Shown piece by piece: positions 1-10,533 of a DNA stretch of 64,000 bases (positions within the stretch are counted from its first letter, which is position 1; each line of letters begins with the position of its first letter). The notes under the pieces were generated by a model. That model ran no database searches and was not told the origin of the DNA. It was given only the letters and a program-made list of their open reading frames with translations. The position numbers and the translations under genes were made by a program. The DNA is from Litsea cubeba (taxonomy: Eukaryota; Streptophyta; Magnoliopsida; Laurales; Lauraceae): the NCBI GenBank assembly GCA_012931725.1, contig CM022951.1, positions 2,852,037 to 2,916,036 of the forward strand, read 5' to 3'.

Positions 1-528
1 CGGACACCACCAGTCAAGTAATAAATGCAGTAATAAATGCGGTAAATCAATGAGAGAGAGAAAGGGAATTTATAGTGGTTCGGTCTGTGTGACCTATATC
101 CACTTCATAAAGGCAGAGGTTGCCTGTGGTATTTTACTTCTCCAATGAGTAGGGATTACAGGCTAGGAGAATACAAGAGTAGAAAAATGGGAAGATATCA
201 ATTGCCCCCCAAGTGCTGGTGGGGCTCCTCGATTTATAGTCCTCCCCTAACAGATGGGGACGACTCTTTAACAACGTTTGCCCTGCTTGAATGGAGCCTT
301 CGAACTGCCCTCGCGCTGGAGGAGGCAGGTGAGATATTCTCCGCAGGACCTGGTAAAAGTGGGACTGCTTCCGAAGCGATGTGGATACCTTGACTTGGCC
401 AAGGTATGTGGATCTGGACCCGAACCTGAACTGATCAATCGGGCTTCCACTGATTTGGACTTTGGCTAATTGGGCTATTCTGACCTGACTCATCCTCATG
501 GGTTGGGTCATTTGGGCATGACTCATCA
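1..528 (-). repeat. Near-complete LTR of the 29906-43048 gypsy family
   Basis: The sequence aligns along its whole length with the two LTRs of the gypsy element at 29906-43048: the shared 'cggacaccacc' start, the 'tggttcggtctgtgtgacc' block, 'aaaggcag', and the closing 'gactcatca'. About 23 bases of the outer end lie left of the window. The sequence after 528 does not match the internal start of the full element. This copy is therefore either a solo LTR or the right-hand LTR of an element outside the window. Orientation is taken from the full copy, which is on the minus strand. Confidence 0.85.
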
Positions 529-863
529 CATGTATCTAAGAATATCATAATGCCCATAGATGTGTAGGAATGCACATTCATTTATGTGCACATAAGTCTG
601 TGACACAACCAGAGATGCATCAGACATGCATCGACTGTCCAGTGCATGGAAAAAGTAAATACATCACGTCCAGCTTCGGGAGTAAAAGATCATTCATGGT
701 TGAGTTCTACTGATAAAGATATTTCAGAAAATCCATCTAAGGTTGATCATTTTTTGGGGACAACTTTGACAGATAACATTAGAAAGGTGTAATATATTTG
801 TTTCTGCTTCACAAAGACAGATAGTCTGCCTTGTGGACTGTGGTAAGTTTCCGCATCTATAAT
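529..863. other. Intergenic, no gene seen
   Basis: No coding frame, splice pattern or repeat could be supported here. The last 8 bases (tctataat, 856-863) are the left target-site duplication of the hAT MITE that follows. Confidence 0.5.
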
Positions 864-1416
864 TAGAGGTGGCAAAATATGACCCGACCCGCCAACTCGA
901 CCCGCGTATTACCCGCTTAACCCGACCCGTTTAATAGGCGGGTCGGTCACGGGTCAAGTATTCATGACCCGCCATTAAGCGGGTCGGGTTAGGGTTGACC
1001 CGCTTAACCCGCATAACCCGCTTATTTAAGTTAAAATTGAATTTGATTATTTTAATGCATAGGCTAAAAAAAAATGGACCTTAAGCAATTCAACCACACG
1101 CTTTTTATTAATGGAAAGCAAGGTAATGCGCATCAAATGATTGTTGATATGAGATTAGACCAAATTTGATCTTAAAAGTCAGTTTTGGTCAAGCATGGAA
1201 CCATAGTTGAGTCGATTTATTTACTAGATGGATGTGGGTTATGCGGGTCGACCTGACCCGTATAACCCGCAATGGTTATGCGGGTTAAGCGGGTCGGGTC
1301 GGGTTGACCCGTGGTGGGTGCGGGTTAGGGGTTTCTGACCCGTTTAATAAACGAGTCGGATGCGGGTTAGACTTGTGTGACCCGTTTAGTACAACTCGAC
1401 CAGATTGCCACCTCTA
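864..1416. mobile_element. hAT-type MITE with GGGTC-rich interior
   Basis: The ends are inverted: TAGAGGTGGCAA at the left and TTGCCACCTCTA at the right. They are flanked by an 8-bp duplication with one mismatch (tctataat 856-863, tctacaat 1417-1424). Eight-base TSDs and TAGRGGTGGCAA-type termini fit the hAT superfamily. The 553-bp interior has no coding frame. Both subterminal parts are packed with GGGTCGGGT/ACCCGACCC motifs in both orientations, which could act as transposase-binding clusters or fold into hairpins. Confidence 0.85.
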
Positions 1417-1832
1417 TCTACAATGTGTCTGATACGGAACTATAGAGACCAGCCAGACCTCTACTTAGTCACTAACAGTTTGGTCCATGAGGCCCATCTC
1501 CTTTGACTAATACTGTCCCTTCCACTCATTACCCCCATAAAACGGTACCCACTTCAGTTTAACACATCCAACCTATATCATCATTGGATTGAGCATGCAA
1601 TAAAACACAAAAAACACACATTCATCTAAGGTGGAAAGTAATTGGCTGACTTCGAGGCCTATAAATCCACAGTTAAGAAGGCCAAATGGTCCCCTTTTTT
1701 ATGCATTCATGTGAGACTGACAGGCCAGGTAACTCATTGATTACCAGCAGCTTGGCTACTGTAGAAAGATCCTCGTTCTCATGCCTAACTTCTAAGGAAT
1801 GGAGATACAAAAAAAAAAATCATTGAAGCATG
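1417..1832. other. Intergenic, no gene seen
   Basis: Ordinary AT-rich DNA with a short poly-A run near 1809. No coding or repeat signal beyond the flanking duplications: the hAT TSD at 1417-1424 and the GCATG of the next element at 1828-1832. Confidence 0.5.
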
Positions 1833-2699
1833 TGTAGGTGCAAAAAATTCACGGACCCGGGGGGGTGGTGTTCTTGCGACTCACTGAGGAGGACGAAGGC
1901 TGAGGCTCCCCGTCTCCTCGTTGATGATGGAAGAACCGATGCCTGAGAACCTGGAAGAGGGAGAAGAAACAGGTCAGAGGACCCTGGCTGTGGGCAGCGC
2001 AGGGCTCTCCGATGCCTAAGTCAGTATGAGTACTGGACAGTAGGAGGAGATTTTGGGGGAGAAGGTGATACCAGTGTGGTTCTCTCGGACGGGAGAGAGT
2101 GGTCCCTTTACTGTTCTGGTTTGGCCCCTTTTATAGAGGAGGAGAGGGAGATAGTTGACTTTGGAGAGAGAGGAGGCAGGAGACAATGAGGTGGTTAGCC
2201 GTCCCATCACAGCCCACTCTGGCTTCTGTGGACGCCGATCTGTCAGGAAGCATGGGCGGCATGGGAGGCTCTGTCTGTCAGAGAGTATAGGCGTGCCCTT
2301 GTCTTGTCGCGCGTGCTCTAGCGTGCTTAAGTGTCCAAGGGGGGACAGCTGTCAACCCCTGCCTTGGCTAGCCCTGGCATCCCGACCGAGGTTGGGGAGC
2401 CGAGGTCGGGGATGACCCTGACTTGGCTAGAGACCTCGTGGAGATGCCGAAGTGGAGATGCCGAAGTGGAGGAACGTGATGAAGTCCATAGCCGAGCTGG
2501 GGACGACCTAGCCGAGGTGGAGCTATGTCGAGGTGGAGGAGTTGTGTGAGGGGCTGAGATGAGCCTTTGGCTGACGTGGGAGCACTTGGCCGAGCTGGTG
2601 GTAGTCGAGACGAGCCTGGCCGAGATGGCCTAGCTGGCGCCGGAGCACGAGATGGGGCATCGACCGGTACTCCGGTGAGTTCGGAAATATCCCCACACA
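1833..2699 (-). repeat. 3' LTR of gag-only gypsy element
   Basis: Begins tgtaggtgca and ends ccccacaca on the plus strand, so on the element's own strand it runs TGTG...TACA. It is 867 bp, 12 bp longer than its partner because of a short tandem duplication near 2448-2475 (agatgccgaagtgg repeated). It is bounded outside by GCATG and inside by the polypurine tract. Confidence 0.88.
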
Positions 2700-2711
2700 A
2701 TAGCCCCCCAG
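2700..2711 (-). promoter_or_regulatory. Polypurine tract
   Basis: On the minus strand TGGGGGGCTATT abuts the 3' LTR. This is the expected plus-strand-synthesis primer and fixes the element's orientation. Confidence 0.7.
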
Positions 2712-2888
2712 CTTTTGAGCTCAATAGACTGCTCTTTTGAGGTCAGAAGGTAAGTACCGTGGAGGATGACGGGCTGGAAATGGACCAGAGCTAGAGGTTG
2801 GCATCACTGCTAAGTTGTAACAGGGTGCTTCTGCCGAGCTGGAGAGTCACACAACTGCCGAGCTGGAGAATGGGTACCGAGATGCGCT

Positions 2889-3467
2889 CATGGAGGTCCC
2901 ACTGGCTCGTCACCAGGGGCCTGTGCCGGGCATCTGGCGCGTGGCCGAGATGCGCCTGCCGCACGCAATGGAGATCCCACTGGCTCTTCACCAGGGGCCT
3001 GTGCCGGGCATCTGGCGCGTGGCCGAGATGCGCCTGCCGCACGCAATGGAGATCCCACTGGCTCGTCACCAGGGGCCTGTGCCGGGCATCTGGCGCGTGG
3101 CCGAGATGCGCCTGCCGCACGCAATGGAGATCCCACTGGCTCTTCACCAGGGGCCTGTGCCGGGCATCTGGCGCGTGGCCGAGATGCGCCTGCCGCACGC
3201 GATGGAGATCCCACTGGCTCGTGACCAGGGGCCTGTGCCGGGCATCTGGCGCGTGGCCGAGATGCGCCTGCCGCACGCGATGGAGATCCCACTGGCTCGT
3301 GACTAAGGGCCTGTGCCGGGCATCTGGCGCGTGGCCGAGATGCGCCTGCCGCACGCGATGGAGATCCCACTGGCTCGTGACCAGGGGCCTGTGCCGGGCA
3401 TCTGGCGCGTGGCCGAGATGCGCCTGCCGCACGCGATGGAGGTCCCACTGGCTCGTGACCAGGGGTA
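2889..3467. repeat. 78-bp minisatellite, about 7.4 copies
   Basis: A GC-rich tandem array whose unit contains 'ggcctgtgccgggcatctgg' and 'gagatgcgcctgccgcacgc'. The period is 78 bp, which is 26 codons, so every reading frame stays in phase from unit to unit; long artificial frames appear on both strands. Units differ at only a few positions (cgtcacc, cttcacc, cgtgacc variants), suggesting recent amplification. It lies downstream of the gag stop inside the element. Confidence 0.9.
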
Positions 3468-3606
3468 CGTAGCTCTGGATGACTAGCGGCGGCAGAGGAC
3501 CGTGCGATCAAGGCTGACAGCAGAGGACCGTGCCGCCAGAAATGACGGTAGAGGGTCGTGCGATCAAAGCTGACGGGCGGTCGAAGCTGAAAGATGATAG
3601 GAGGCT

Positions 3607-4794
3607 TCAGCAGCCCCCCGAGCTGGAGGAGACTTCTGTCATGGAGGCGTCCGCCGAGATGGACGCTGCTGCGGAGCTGGAGGCATCCGCCGAGATGGAG
3701 GCGTCCGCCGAGATGGACGCTGCTGCGGAGCTGGAGGCATCCACCGAGATGGAGGCGTCCGCCGAGATGGACGCTGCTGCGGAGCTGGAGGCATCCGCCG
3801 AGATGGAGGCATCCGCCGAGATGGACACTGCTGCGGAGCTGGAGGCATCCGCCGAGATGGAGGCGTCCGCCGAGATGGACGCTGCCTGTTGATTGTCGTT
3901 GAAATGCTTCTGGGCTCGGGCTTCGTCTGCCTCTTGCCTGACGAACTGGTTTACCCTGGTCATCAGTGCTGCCATAGTGACCACAGGGTGCATGACCAGG
4001 TCCCTTCGTAGCTCGTTGCCTGGCAGGAGTTCTTGTTGAAAAGACAGGATCGTTATTGCATCTGAAGTGTCCTCGATCTGGCTGTAGACAGTCCAGAACC
4101 TTTTGGCGAACTGCGTGACGTTCTCGGTCTGCTTCATTCTGAGGGCCATCAGGTCGGCGGCCGACCTGGAGACGACCCTGTGAGCTTGGAACTTCGTCAT
4201 GAAGGAATTCCGGAGCTGCTGCCAACTTTTGATTGATCCTTGAGGGAGTGCGCAGAACCACTTTAGGGGGAGGTCCCCGAGGCTGGAAGAGAAGACTCTG
4301 CAGTTCAGGTGGCCTGCATCGCCCCACACTGACATCCTCTGAGTGAAGTGCCGGAGATGTGCTGCTGGATCCGAGGTCCCATCGTAAACGACGAACCTCG
4401 GGACTTTGAAATCTTGGGGAAGGGGGAAGCTCCTGATCTCTGGAGAGAGGGGAGATGTGCCGAGACCGTCAGAGTTCAGCCGAACTCGAGCGAAACCGGC
4501 AGCCTCCAGGCTTTGTCGTACTGCTTGCTCGATGCGTCGATCAAGCCACTTTCTGATGTCGTGGTTGTTACCCGGGCTTTCGCCATGAGCTTGGTTGCTT
4601 CTGTTGTCCTTCAGGGTGCGCTTTTTGGAAGGTGGGGTCGAGGTCGAACCCTTAGAGGATGAACCCGACTGAGTACCCTGCTGTTGGACGCTCGCTGGAT
4701 TAGATCTTGCTCCTGACCTTTCCCGGTGGGGGACCGTCGGCAGCTGTGTCGACAGTGTCAGCGGTTCCTTTCCCTTTCTGGTTCTCCGAGGCAT
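3607..4794 (-). CDS. gag: Retrotransposon gag protein
   Basis: A 395-residue protein, apparently intact. I chose the MPRRTRKGKEP start because the open frame upstream of it runs through the primer-binding site and into the LTR, so it cannot be a normal start. After a basic, Ser/Thr-rich N-terminal region, a retrotransposon capsid-type domain (retrotrans_gag family) covers about residues 130-290; recognisable parts are 'VVYDGTSDPAAHLRHF' and 'LPLKWFCALPQGSI'. The tail is a low-complexity array of 18-residue Ser/Ala/Asp repeats (ISADAS, SSSAA) from the 54-bp minisatellite. No CCHC zinc knuckle is seen. The role would be assembly of the retrotransposon particle. It is the only enzyme-free product of this element. 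The capsid block resembles that of the Tat-type gag at 40525-42438. Confidence 0.85.
   Translation of the reverse strand: MPRRTRKGKEPLTLSTQLPTVPHRERSGARSNPASVQQQGTQSGSSSKGSTSTPPSKKRTLKDNRSNQAHGESPGNNHDIRKWLDRRIEQAVRQSLEAAGFARVRLNSDGLGTSPLSPEIRSFPLPQDFKVPRFVVYDGTSDPAAHLRHFTQRMSVWGDAGHLNCRVFSSSLGDLPLKWFCALPQGSIKSWQQLRNSFMTKFQAHRVVSRSAADLMALRMKQTENVTQFAKRFWTVYSQIEDTSDAITILSFQQELLPGNELRRDLVMHPVVTMAALMTRVNQFVRQEADEARAQKHFNDNQQAASISADASISADASSSAAVSISADASISADASSSAAASISADASISVDASSSAAASISADASISADASSSAAASISADASMTEVSSSSGGC
3640..3891. repeat. 54-bp coding minisatellite inside gag
   Basis: About 4.6 tandem copies of a 54-bp unit made of three related 18-mers (gaggcatccgccgagatg, gaggcgtccgccgagatg, gacgctgctgcggagctg). 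Since 18 and 54 are multiples of three, the gag frame is preserved. The array forms the C-terminal Ser/Ala/Asp-rich tail of gag. Confidence 0.9.
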
Positions 4795-4824
4795 GGTGTT
4801 TGGGAAGATGGCTTTTCGTAGCGT

Positions 4825-4843
4825 TTCCCACAGACGGCGCCAA
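4825..4843 (-). promoter_or_regulatory. Primer-binding site, tRNA-Asp-like
   Basis: On the minus strand TTGGCGCCGTCTGTGGGAA starts next to the 5' LTR. TGGCGCCG is the usual start of Asp-type primer sites in plant gypsy elements. Its core GCCGTCTGTGGG recurs at the same position in the Tat element at 42468-42486. Confidence 0.75.
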
Positions 4844-4844
4844 T

Positions 4845-5699
4845 TGTAGGTGCACAAAAATTCACGGACCCGGGGGGGTGGTGTTCTTGCGACTCACTGA
4901 GGAGGACGAAGGCTGAGGCTCCCCATCTCCTCGTTGATGATGGAAGAACCGATGCCTGAGAACCTGGAAGAGGGAGAAGAAACAGGTCAGAGGACCCTGG
5001 CTGTGGGCAGCGCAGGGCTCTCCGATGCCTAAGTCAGTATGAGTACTGGACAGTAGGAGGAGATTTTGGGGGAGAAGGTGATACCAGTGTGGTTCTCTCG
5101 GACGGGAGAGAGGGGTCCCTTTACTGTTCTGGTTTGGCCCCTTTTATAGAGGAGGAGAGGGAGATAGTTGACTTTGGAGAGAGAGGAGGCAGGAGACAAT
5201 GAGGTGGTTAGCCGTCCCATCACAGCCCACTCTGGCGTCTGTGGACGCCGATCTGTCAGGAAGCATGGGCGGCATGGGAGGCTCTGTCTGTCAGAGAGTA
5301 TAGGCGTGCCCTTGTCTTGTCGCGCGTGCTCTAGCGTGCTTAAGTGTCCAAGGGGGGACAGCTGTCAACCCCTGCCTTGGCTAGCCCTGGCATCCCGACC
5401 GAGGTTGGGGAAGCCGAGGTCGGGGATGACCCTGACTTGGCTAGAGACCTCGTGGAGATGCCGAAGTGGAGGAACGTGATGAAGTCCATAGCCGAGCTGG
5501 GGACGACCTAGCCGAGGTGGAGCTATGTCGAGGTGGAGGAGTTGTGTGAGGGGCTGAGATGAGCCTTTGGCTGACGTGGGAGCACTTGGCCGAGCTGGTG
5601 GTAGTCGAGACGAGCCTGGCCGAGATGGCCTAGCTGGCGCCGGAGCACGAGATGGAGCATCGACCGGTACTCCGGTGAGTTCGGAAATATCCCCACACA
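4845..5699 (-). repeat. 5' LTR of gag-only gypsy element
   Basis: 855 bp, same termini as its partner at 1833-2699 and followed by the GCATG duplication at 5700-5704. On the element strand this LTR would carry the promoter, but I could not pick a convincing TATA box. Confidence 0.88.
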
Positions 5700-5704
5700 G
5701 CATG

Positions 5705-6127
5705 CAAATTAATTTTCATTAATTACTAATGACATAAGTAAAACATTATTCATTTTAGTATATCTAGTAAATTCATAGACATGGAAAAGACTCCATAAAA
5801 GGCTAAGAAATACATGAACACTGAACACTGACATAGAGTGATGTTTTTTCCCTCCTCATGAGATGGTCGATAAAATGAATTCTATCAAGGGGTTGTGGTT
5901 TGATCTGCATGCATATTCACCTACAACACAATTATAAGCTTTGGCTGTCAAGGCATTTTGTATCAGTACTTAGTACATGGGTTTCCGGACTAAAGAATTC
6001 CACAACTTTTCTCTACTGGACATGCTATACTGATTATCCATCACAATTTATGGGCCACTGTTCATGTATGTGTACATAACTTATTGATCCACCTCTGCAG
6101 AACTTACTTATCCATCATATTGTTGCT
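5705..6127. other. Intergenic, no gene seen
   Basis: AT-rich DNA with no supported coding frame or repeat. Confidence 0.5.
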
Positions 6128-6432
6128 AAGGGCCTGTTTGTTTACATAATAATACATAGGAATTGAATATATATAATTCATATCATAAGTGGTTAAAAGT
6201 GAAGATCAAATGTGAATTTTAAAAATGAGCATCAAATAGCTTTTCTTTTTAGGATTAAAATAGGATCAAAAGAAGTTGGGGAATGAACTACTAGGGTGAT
6301 GGCTGGTAGTTCTAATTCCCTAAAAGGAAAGGTCATTTTAAGCTCATATTTGAAAATGCACCTTCGATCTTCCTTTTTAACTAGCAATGATATGAATTTT
6401 ATGTATTTTAAAAAATGCATACAAACAGGCAC
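6128..6432. mobile_element. Candidate hAT-type MITE
   Basis: The left end reads AAGGGCCTGTTTGTTTACAT and the right end, reversed, reads AGTGCCTGTTTGTATGCAT. Both arms also share ATTCATATCAT about 45 bases in. GGGCCTGTTTG-type termini are common in plant hAT MITEs. I could not find a convincing 8-bp target duplication, so the exact ends are uncertain. The interior is AT-rich and non-coding. Confidence 0.5.
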
Positions 6433-6800
6433 TGACAGTTGACTTCTACATAGAGGACTAGGAACAAAATATAGGAGAATGATAGAAAAAAATATAAAAA
6501 AAATCAATTCTTCAAATTTTACTAAACCGATCGAGAAAACTCATAAATTATAAAGAACGCTTCAAAAATGAAGTTGTCATACTCTACAGTCTACAATCAT
6601 GCTCCTCCCCGGAAGGTGAAACATCAAGCTTAGGCTTAAGAAGTGAGATACCATAAAATAGGTGGCTCCCTTTAATAAAAATGTAGTTGATTTAAGAATG
6701 AAAACTAGTGTAAGTTGATGATAAAAATAGCAGAGAAAGCAATGAACTAACCATGCATGCGCAATCACATTGAGCAGAATCAGTTTACTTATCCATGTCT
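6433..6800. other. Intergenic, no gene seen
   Basis: AT-rich; short open frames here are interrupted and match no family I recognise. Confidence 0.5.
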
Positions 6801-6808
6801 TGTGTTGG

Positions 6809-7344
6809 TAGGGTTGCAAATAGGTATCTGATTCTCCGATTACCCGAAAGTTCCGACCCGCAAAAAATCGGGTCCGGAACCTATTTTAGGTTCCGATCAT
6901 AAACGGGTCCGGGTCCGAAACCCAATTTAAGTTCCGATTGATAAACGGGTCCGGTTCCGGGTCCATATACGTTCCGACCCATGGACCCGAAACCCAGCAT
7001 ATGAGTCTTTAGTATTGCAAATTTGTACATCAAAATAAACTTTTTTTGACATTTTTATGTATAATACTGGAGGTAATAGACTTGATGCACTGTTATAAAT
7101 TAAACAATATGCTTATTTTAAGAAAAAAAAATGAGAATAAAGAGAAATTAAAATTGATTTTGGAACTAGATTCTAGTCCTTTAGGTGGACCCGGTTCCGG
7201 ATCCGGATTTTCCAATCAGAACCGGGTCTGGAACCAACAAAATAGGTTCCGAGTCAAAACCGGTTCCGGAACGAAAACCGTTATTTAAAAACGGGTCTGG
7301 ATCCACTATGGTTTCGATCCGGAACCGTCCCGTATGCAATCCTA
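6809..7344. mobile_element. hAT-type MITE with perfect 8-bp TSD
   Basis: Inverted ends TAGGGTTGCA and TGCAATCCTA bounded by an exact duplication TGTGTTGG (6801-6808 and 7345-7352). Length is 536 bp with no coding frame. Both subterminal parts carry many GGTTCCG/CGGAACC and GGGTCCGG motifs in both orientations, the same design as the MITE at 864-1416 with different motifs. Confidence 0.9.
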
Positions 7345-7352
7345 TGTGTTGG

Positions 7353-7639
7353 GCTGCAAGATTACAGAATTGTAATACACACATGCTTTGACATCTTACG
7401 AAACCATACCACCCCAAAAAGAGTCCACTGTGGTACTATGACTGGTCATTCATGGCTACCATAAAATGCACCTCGGCCATATTTCATGAAGTTGCATCCC
7501 ATCCGAGTAGGTCAGCCGACATAAAATGCATTATGTTACCATATTGAAGGAAGTCCAATGGGTTGGCGCTCCAAGTTCCCAAATAATGGCTTGCCAGATT
7601 TAGTTTAATGATGAGGAGCGGATACAACGTCGCTACACC
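7353..7639. other. Intergenic, no gene seen
   Basis: No coding frame or repeat could be supported. Confidence 0.45.
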
Positions 7640-7773
7640 AACCAATAAATGGTTGCCACCTTTTTTGATATCCCAAAATGATAGTCAAAACATTTTTCAT
7701 ACTCTTCTGCAGCTATTGTCTTCATTTTATTCCCATATTTACCCTTTTCAACTAAACAACAACCCATCCCAAC

Positions 7774-8686
7774 GAGGGCCAATTTTGGCACCCCCATTTT
7801 TAGTATCTGCACCCTATTGACAGGACATCCCAAGAACACGTTGCCCCTCCTTTTTTTTCTTCTTACAGGACACTTCGCCCATCCTTTTTTTTTTTTTTTT
7901 TTTCATTTGACCAGTCCAAGTCCAAGTCCAAGTACCCATGTTCGCTATAGCGAGAATTAAAAAAGTCTATACCGCCCTTATTTTTTGCCAAGATCCCAGG
8001 CACGATCTCTCTCTCACGTTGCAGAACTTCATCTCCCAACTCGGTCTCTCCATATCCGCTACAGCCCATCTCATCATCTTCCCACTCCATCCTAGCCTCA
8101 CGCACAACATCCCACCTCTCATCATCTCTCCGTCTCCACCAACCTCTCCTTTTTTTTTCCACCTGCGCAGAACCTTCATCTGGCCATCATTTTCATCCCA
8201 TCATTCTCATCCATCTCATCGACCATCACCATCATCCTCTCATCTTCTCCATCCTAGACTGCACACAGAACCCATCTCACATTCTCACGCACTCCATCCC
8301 TACCCATCGCGGATTCAGCCACTCCAAATCCGAGATCAAATCGCACTTGCCTGATGGTCACCTCCTCCTCCTTCCGCATCCATAATCAGGACGCATGATT
8401 TCCCCAAATCTTGGCCCACCCTAGAAAGAAACGAAAGAAAGGAGAAGAGAGGGCAAAAAAGAAACGAAAGATCAGATTCTCGCTACAGCGAGAACACATT
8501 CTCGTTGTGTTCTCGCTATAGCGAGAAGAGGGGTTCGCTATCCGATGTCCATTCGCACGTCTGGAAATTTTCAGGCACTCCACCCACTTTTGGTAGACAA
8601 CTGTCCCTGATCTATCATTATGGCCTATTGAAGTCCCATCAAGAGGGGTGCCCTTATTAAAAGTTGTGGTGCCAAAATGAGCGCCC
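7774..8686. mobile_element. MULE-type MITE, 9-bp TSD, TTGGCACC termini
   Basis: The left terminus is GAGGGCCAATTTTGGCACC; the right terminus reversed is GGGCGCTCATTTTGGCACC. Similarity continues for about 60 bp. The target duplication is CATCCCAAC (7765-7773) and CATCTCAAC (8687-8695), 9 bp with one mismatch, as expected for MULEs. The inverted copy of the flanking DNA near 11305-11320 reads ACTCATCTCAACACTGG with no insert and represents the empty site. The interior is C/T-rich on the left and contains three dyads of the CTCGCTATAGCGAG type. No gene is recognised. Confidence 0.8.
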
Positions 8687-8725
8687 CATCTCAACTCTGA
8701 GGTACCTCACACTCCTTTACCAGGA

Positions 8726-9997
8726 AAAAAAAAATAATTTTAAAAAAATGTCATAGCCTTATTTCTTTCTCTCCAAAACGTCTTTCCCACAAAAATATAT
8801 CAATGGGCCCCATCTTTCCAAATGGAAACAACTCAAATTAAAAATTAACAACAATCATAGAAATTAAAAGAAATATTCATTTGTCACCTAAGAGATCTGA
8901 GGTCCAAGGCTAATCTATTTCAAGGCCTAACTTTGATGGGAAAAGAATACTGTATTAAAAAATAGTCAAGGTCATTTAAGATTGGAGCTACTTATAAAAG
9001 TTTTCATGATGCCTCCTAATGGAGCTAATTATAAAAATTTGAACATCCCAAAGTAGTCAACATCCTCACAAAATTTCATTCGAATAGGATTTTGGCTCGC
9101 TTTTAGATTGGTCATTATAAAAGACTATAAACAAAATACTATATTAATTTTTAATATTTTATTGTTGAATTCGATTGTTTACGAGGGCTTTTAAAATAGC
9201 ATAAATGGATTGCAATGCACAAATGCTGATATTTATAATATTGTATCACATTACTCTTATTTTAAAATAAGTCATAAGAAATTGAGTCATAACCTCCACC
9301 AAAGGCTATAGAATTAGGATCATTGCAGGTGTAATCATTATTTCCTTTGTTTAGAAGATCATCCTATTAAGGAAAAAATCATTTTCTTGAGGTTATCCAA
9401 TTATTTCAAGAATTATCTTTTAGAAAATGGAGATGCTATTTCAATAATTTGGAGGTGAATGATAATCAAAAGAGGCAAACCGTTGCTTGATCTTCTTGGA
9501 TTCTCAAGTATTTTTTCTTTGAATTTTATATATGGACCATCGATGGACCACATACGTACTTGGGTCCATCATGTCAATCGCTTGAAGTCTTAAATCACAA
9601 TATATCATCTCAGTTCTTAATTAAAAAAAAATCCCCAATAATCAACAACATATATAAAGTAGTAAAAACTTTGGCGATCCAATATGCATAATTCTGATTG
9701 GACCAATATAATTTATGGCAGTAACTAGTAAAAACTCATGGGCCCAATATATATTTTTTAAATTAAGATCATCCGATATAAATTATAAACGAGCATTGTT
9801 GCATTGTATTTTCGTTTCTATCATAGTAAATGACCCCTCTTTTTATATGTCCTTTTAAAATTTCATTCCAATAGAAGATGGGTGGCTATCGAATTAATGA
9901 GTATAGCATTAAAACCCGCAATAGTATTTTATTCATGGTCTTTTGTATACCACATCTAATAATTAATTTAAGCATTTTTCTTACTTTGGCAGCCCCC

Positions 9998-10028
<31 letters not shown>

Positions 10029-10255
10029 AAAAAAATCACACCCATTGGTGGTTGTATTTAATGTGATTCACTTTTTAGTTTTCTTTTATTTTAATTACAT
10101 TTATAAAGATGGGTTAGGTGATAGAGCTATATAAATAAAAGTTTAATTTGGATTGTTTCTATTTGGAAAGATGGGGCCCATTGATATATTTTTGTGGGAA
10201 AGACGTTCTGGAGAGAGAGAAATAAGGCTATGACATTTTTTAATTTTTTTTTTTG
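8726..10255. mobile_element. Non-coding TIR element with ~105-bp inverted ends
   Basis: A left block beginning ATGTCATAGCCTTATTTCT (from 8748) and running to about 8838 is repeated inverted at 10144-10237, including AAAGACGTT-type and GGGGCCCATTGATATATT stretches. The long TIRs and non-coding AT-rich interior suggest a non-autonomous MULE-like element. Flanking A/T runs hide the exact ends and I found no clear duplication. About 1.3 kb of interior shows no gene. Confidence 0.6.
9993..10035. repeat. Homopolymer C26 then A17
   Basis: A run of 26 C followed directly by 17 A, inside the TIR element. Such junctions are prone to polymerase slippage and consensus error, so its length should be treated as unreliable. 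Confidence 0.9.
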
Positions 10256-10533
10256 GGATTTTGCTGAAAAAATCCTGAAATATAGCCATATATTTCGAAA
10301 GGTCCTCGCAATTTGTGTAGCACCAATGAGGTCCTTTCGCCAATTTTTTATATTTTTTTATACTTTTTTATGAGTGACGATAGCGTCACGACTCTAGCGT
10401 CGCTCGTCACACCCCATGTGTCGCTGTGTCGCTCGTCACACCTTCTTCCCTTCTTTTCTTTTCCTTTCTTTCTCTTCTTCCTCCTCCTCTTTCTTTTCCT
10501 TTCTTTCTTTCTCTTGCAGCATGAGCTAATCTA

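Larger units (their letters stand above)
1833..5699 (-). mobile_element. Gag-only gypsy-type LTR retrotransposon (TR-GAG-like)
   Basis: A complete non-autonomous LTR element of 3,867 bp read on the minus strand. It has two LTRs (1833-2699 and 4845-5699), a perfect 5-bp target duplication GCATG (1828-1832 and 5700-5704), TG...CA LTR ends, a primer-binding site beside the right LTR and a polypurine tract beside the left LTR. The interior encodes a gag protein and two coding minisatellites. There is no protease, reverse transcriptase or integrase, and no room for one. Plant elements of this plan are known as TR-GAG elements. By eye the LTRs differ at about five substitutions plus a 12-bp and a 1-bp length change, which suggests recent insertion. 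Confidence 0.88.

Noticed and set aside
2791..3472. Long open frames of 138-224 residues on both strands over the 78-bp array
   Set aside because: A GC-rich repeat whose period is a multiple of three stays open in several frames at once. The frames are by-products, not genes.
2888..4327. 479-residue minus-strand frame overlapping gag
   Set aside because: It is in a different frame from gag, shows no family motif, and is open only because of the two minisatellites.
7938..8354. 138-residue plus-strand frame inside a MITE
   Set aside because: Ser/His/Pro-rich low-complexity translation of a C/T-rich tract without a family match. Left as MITE interior.
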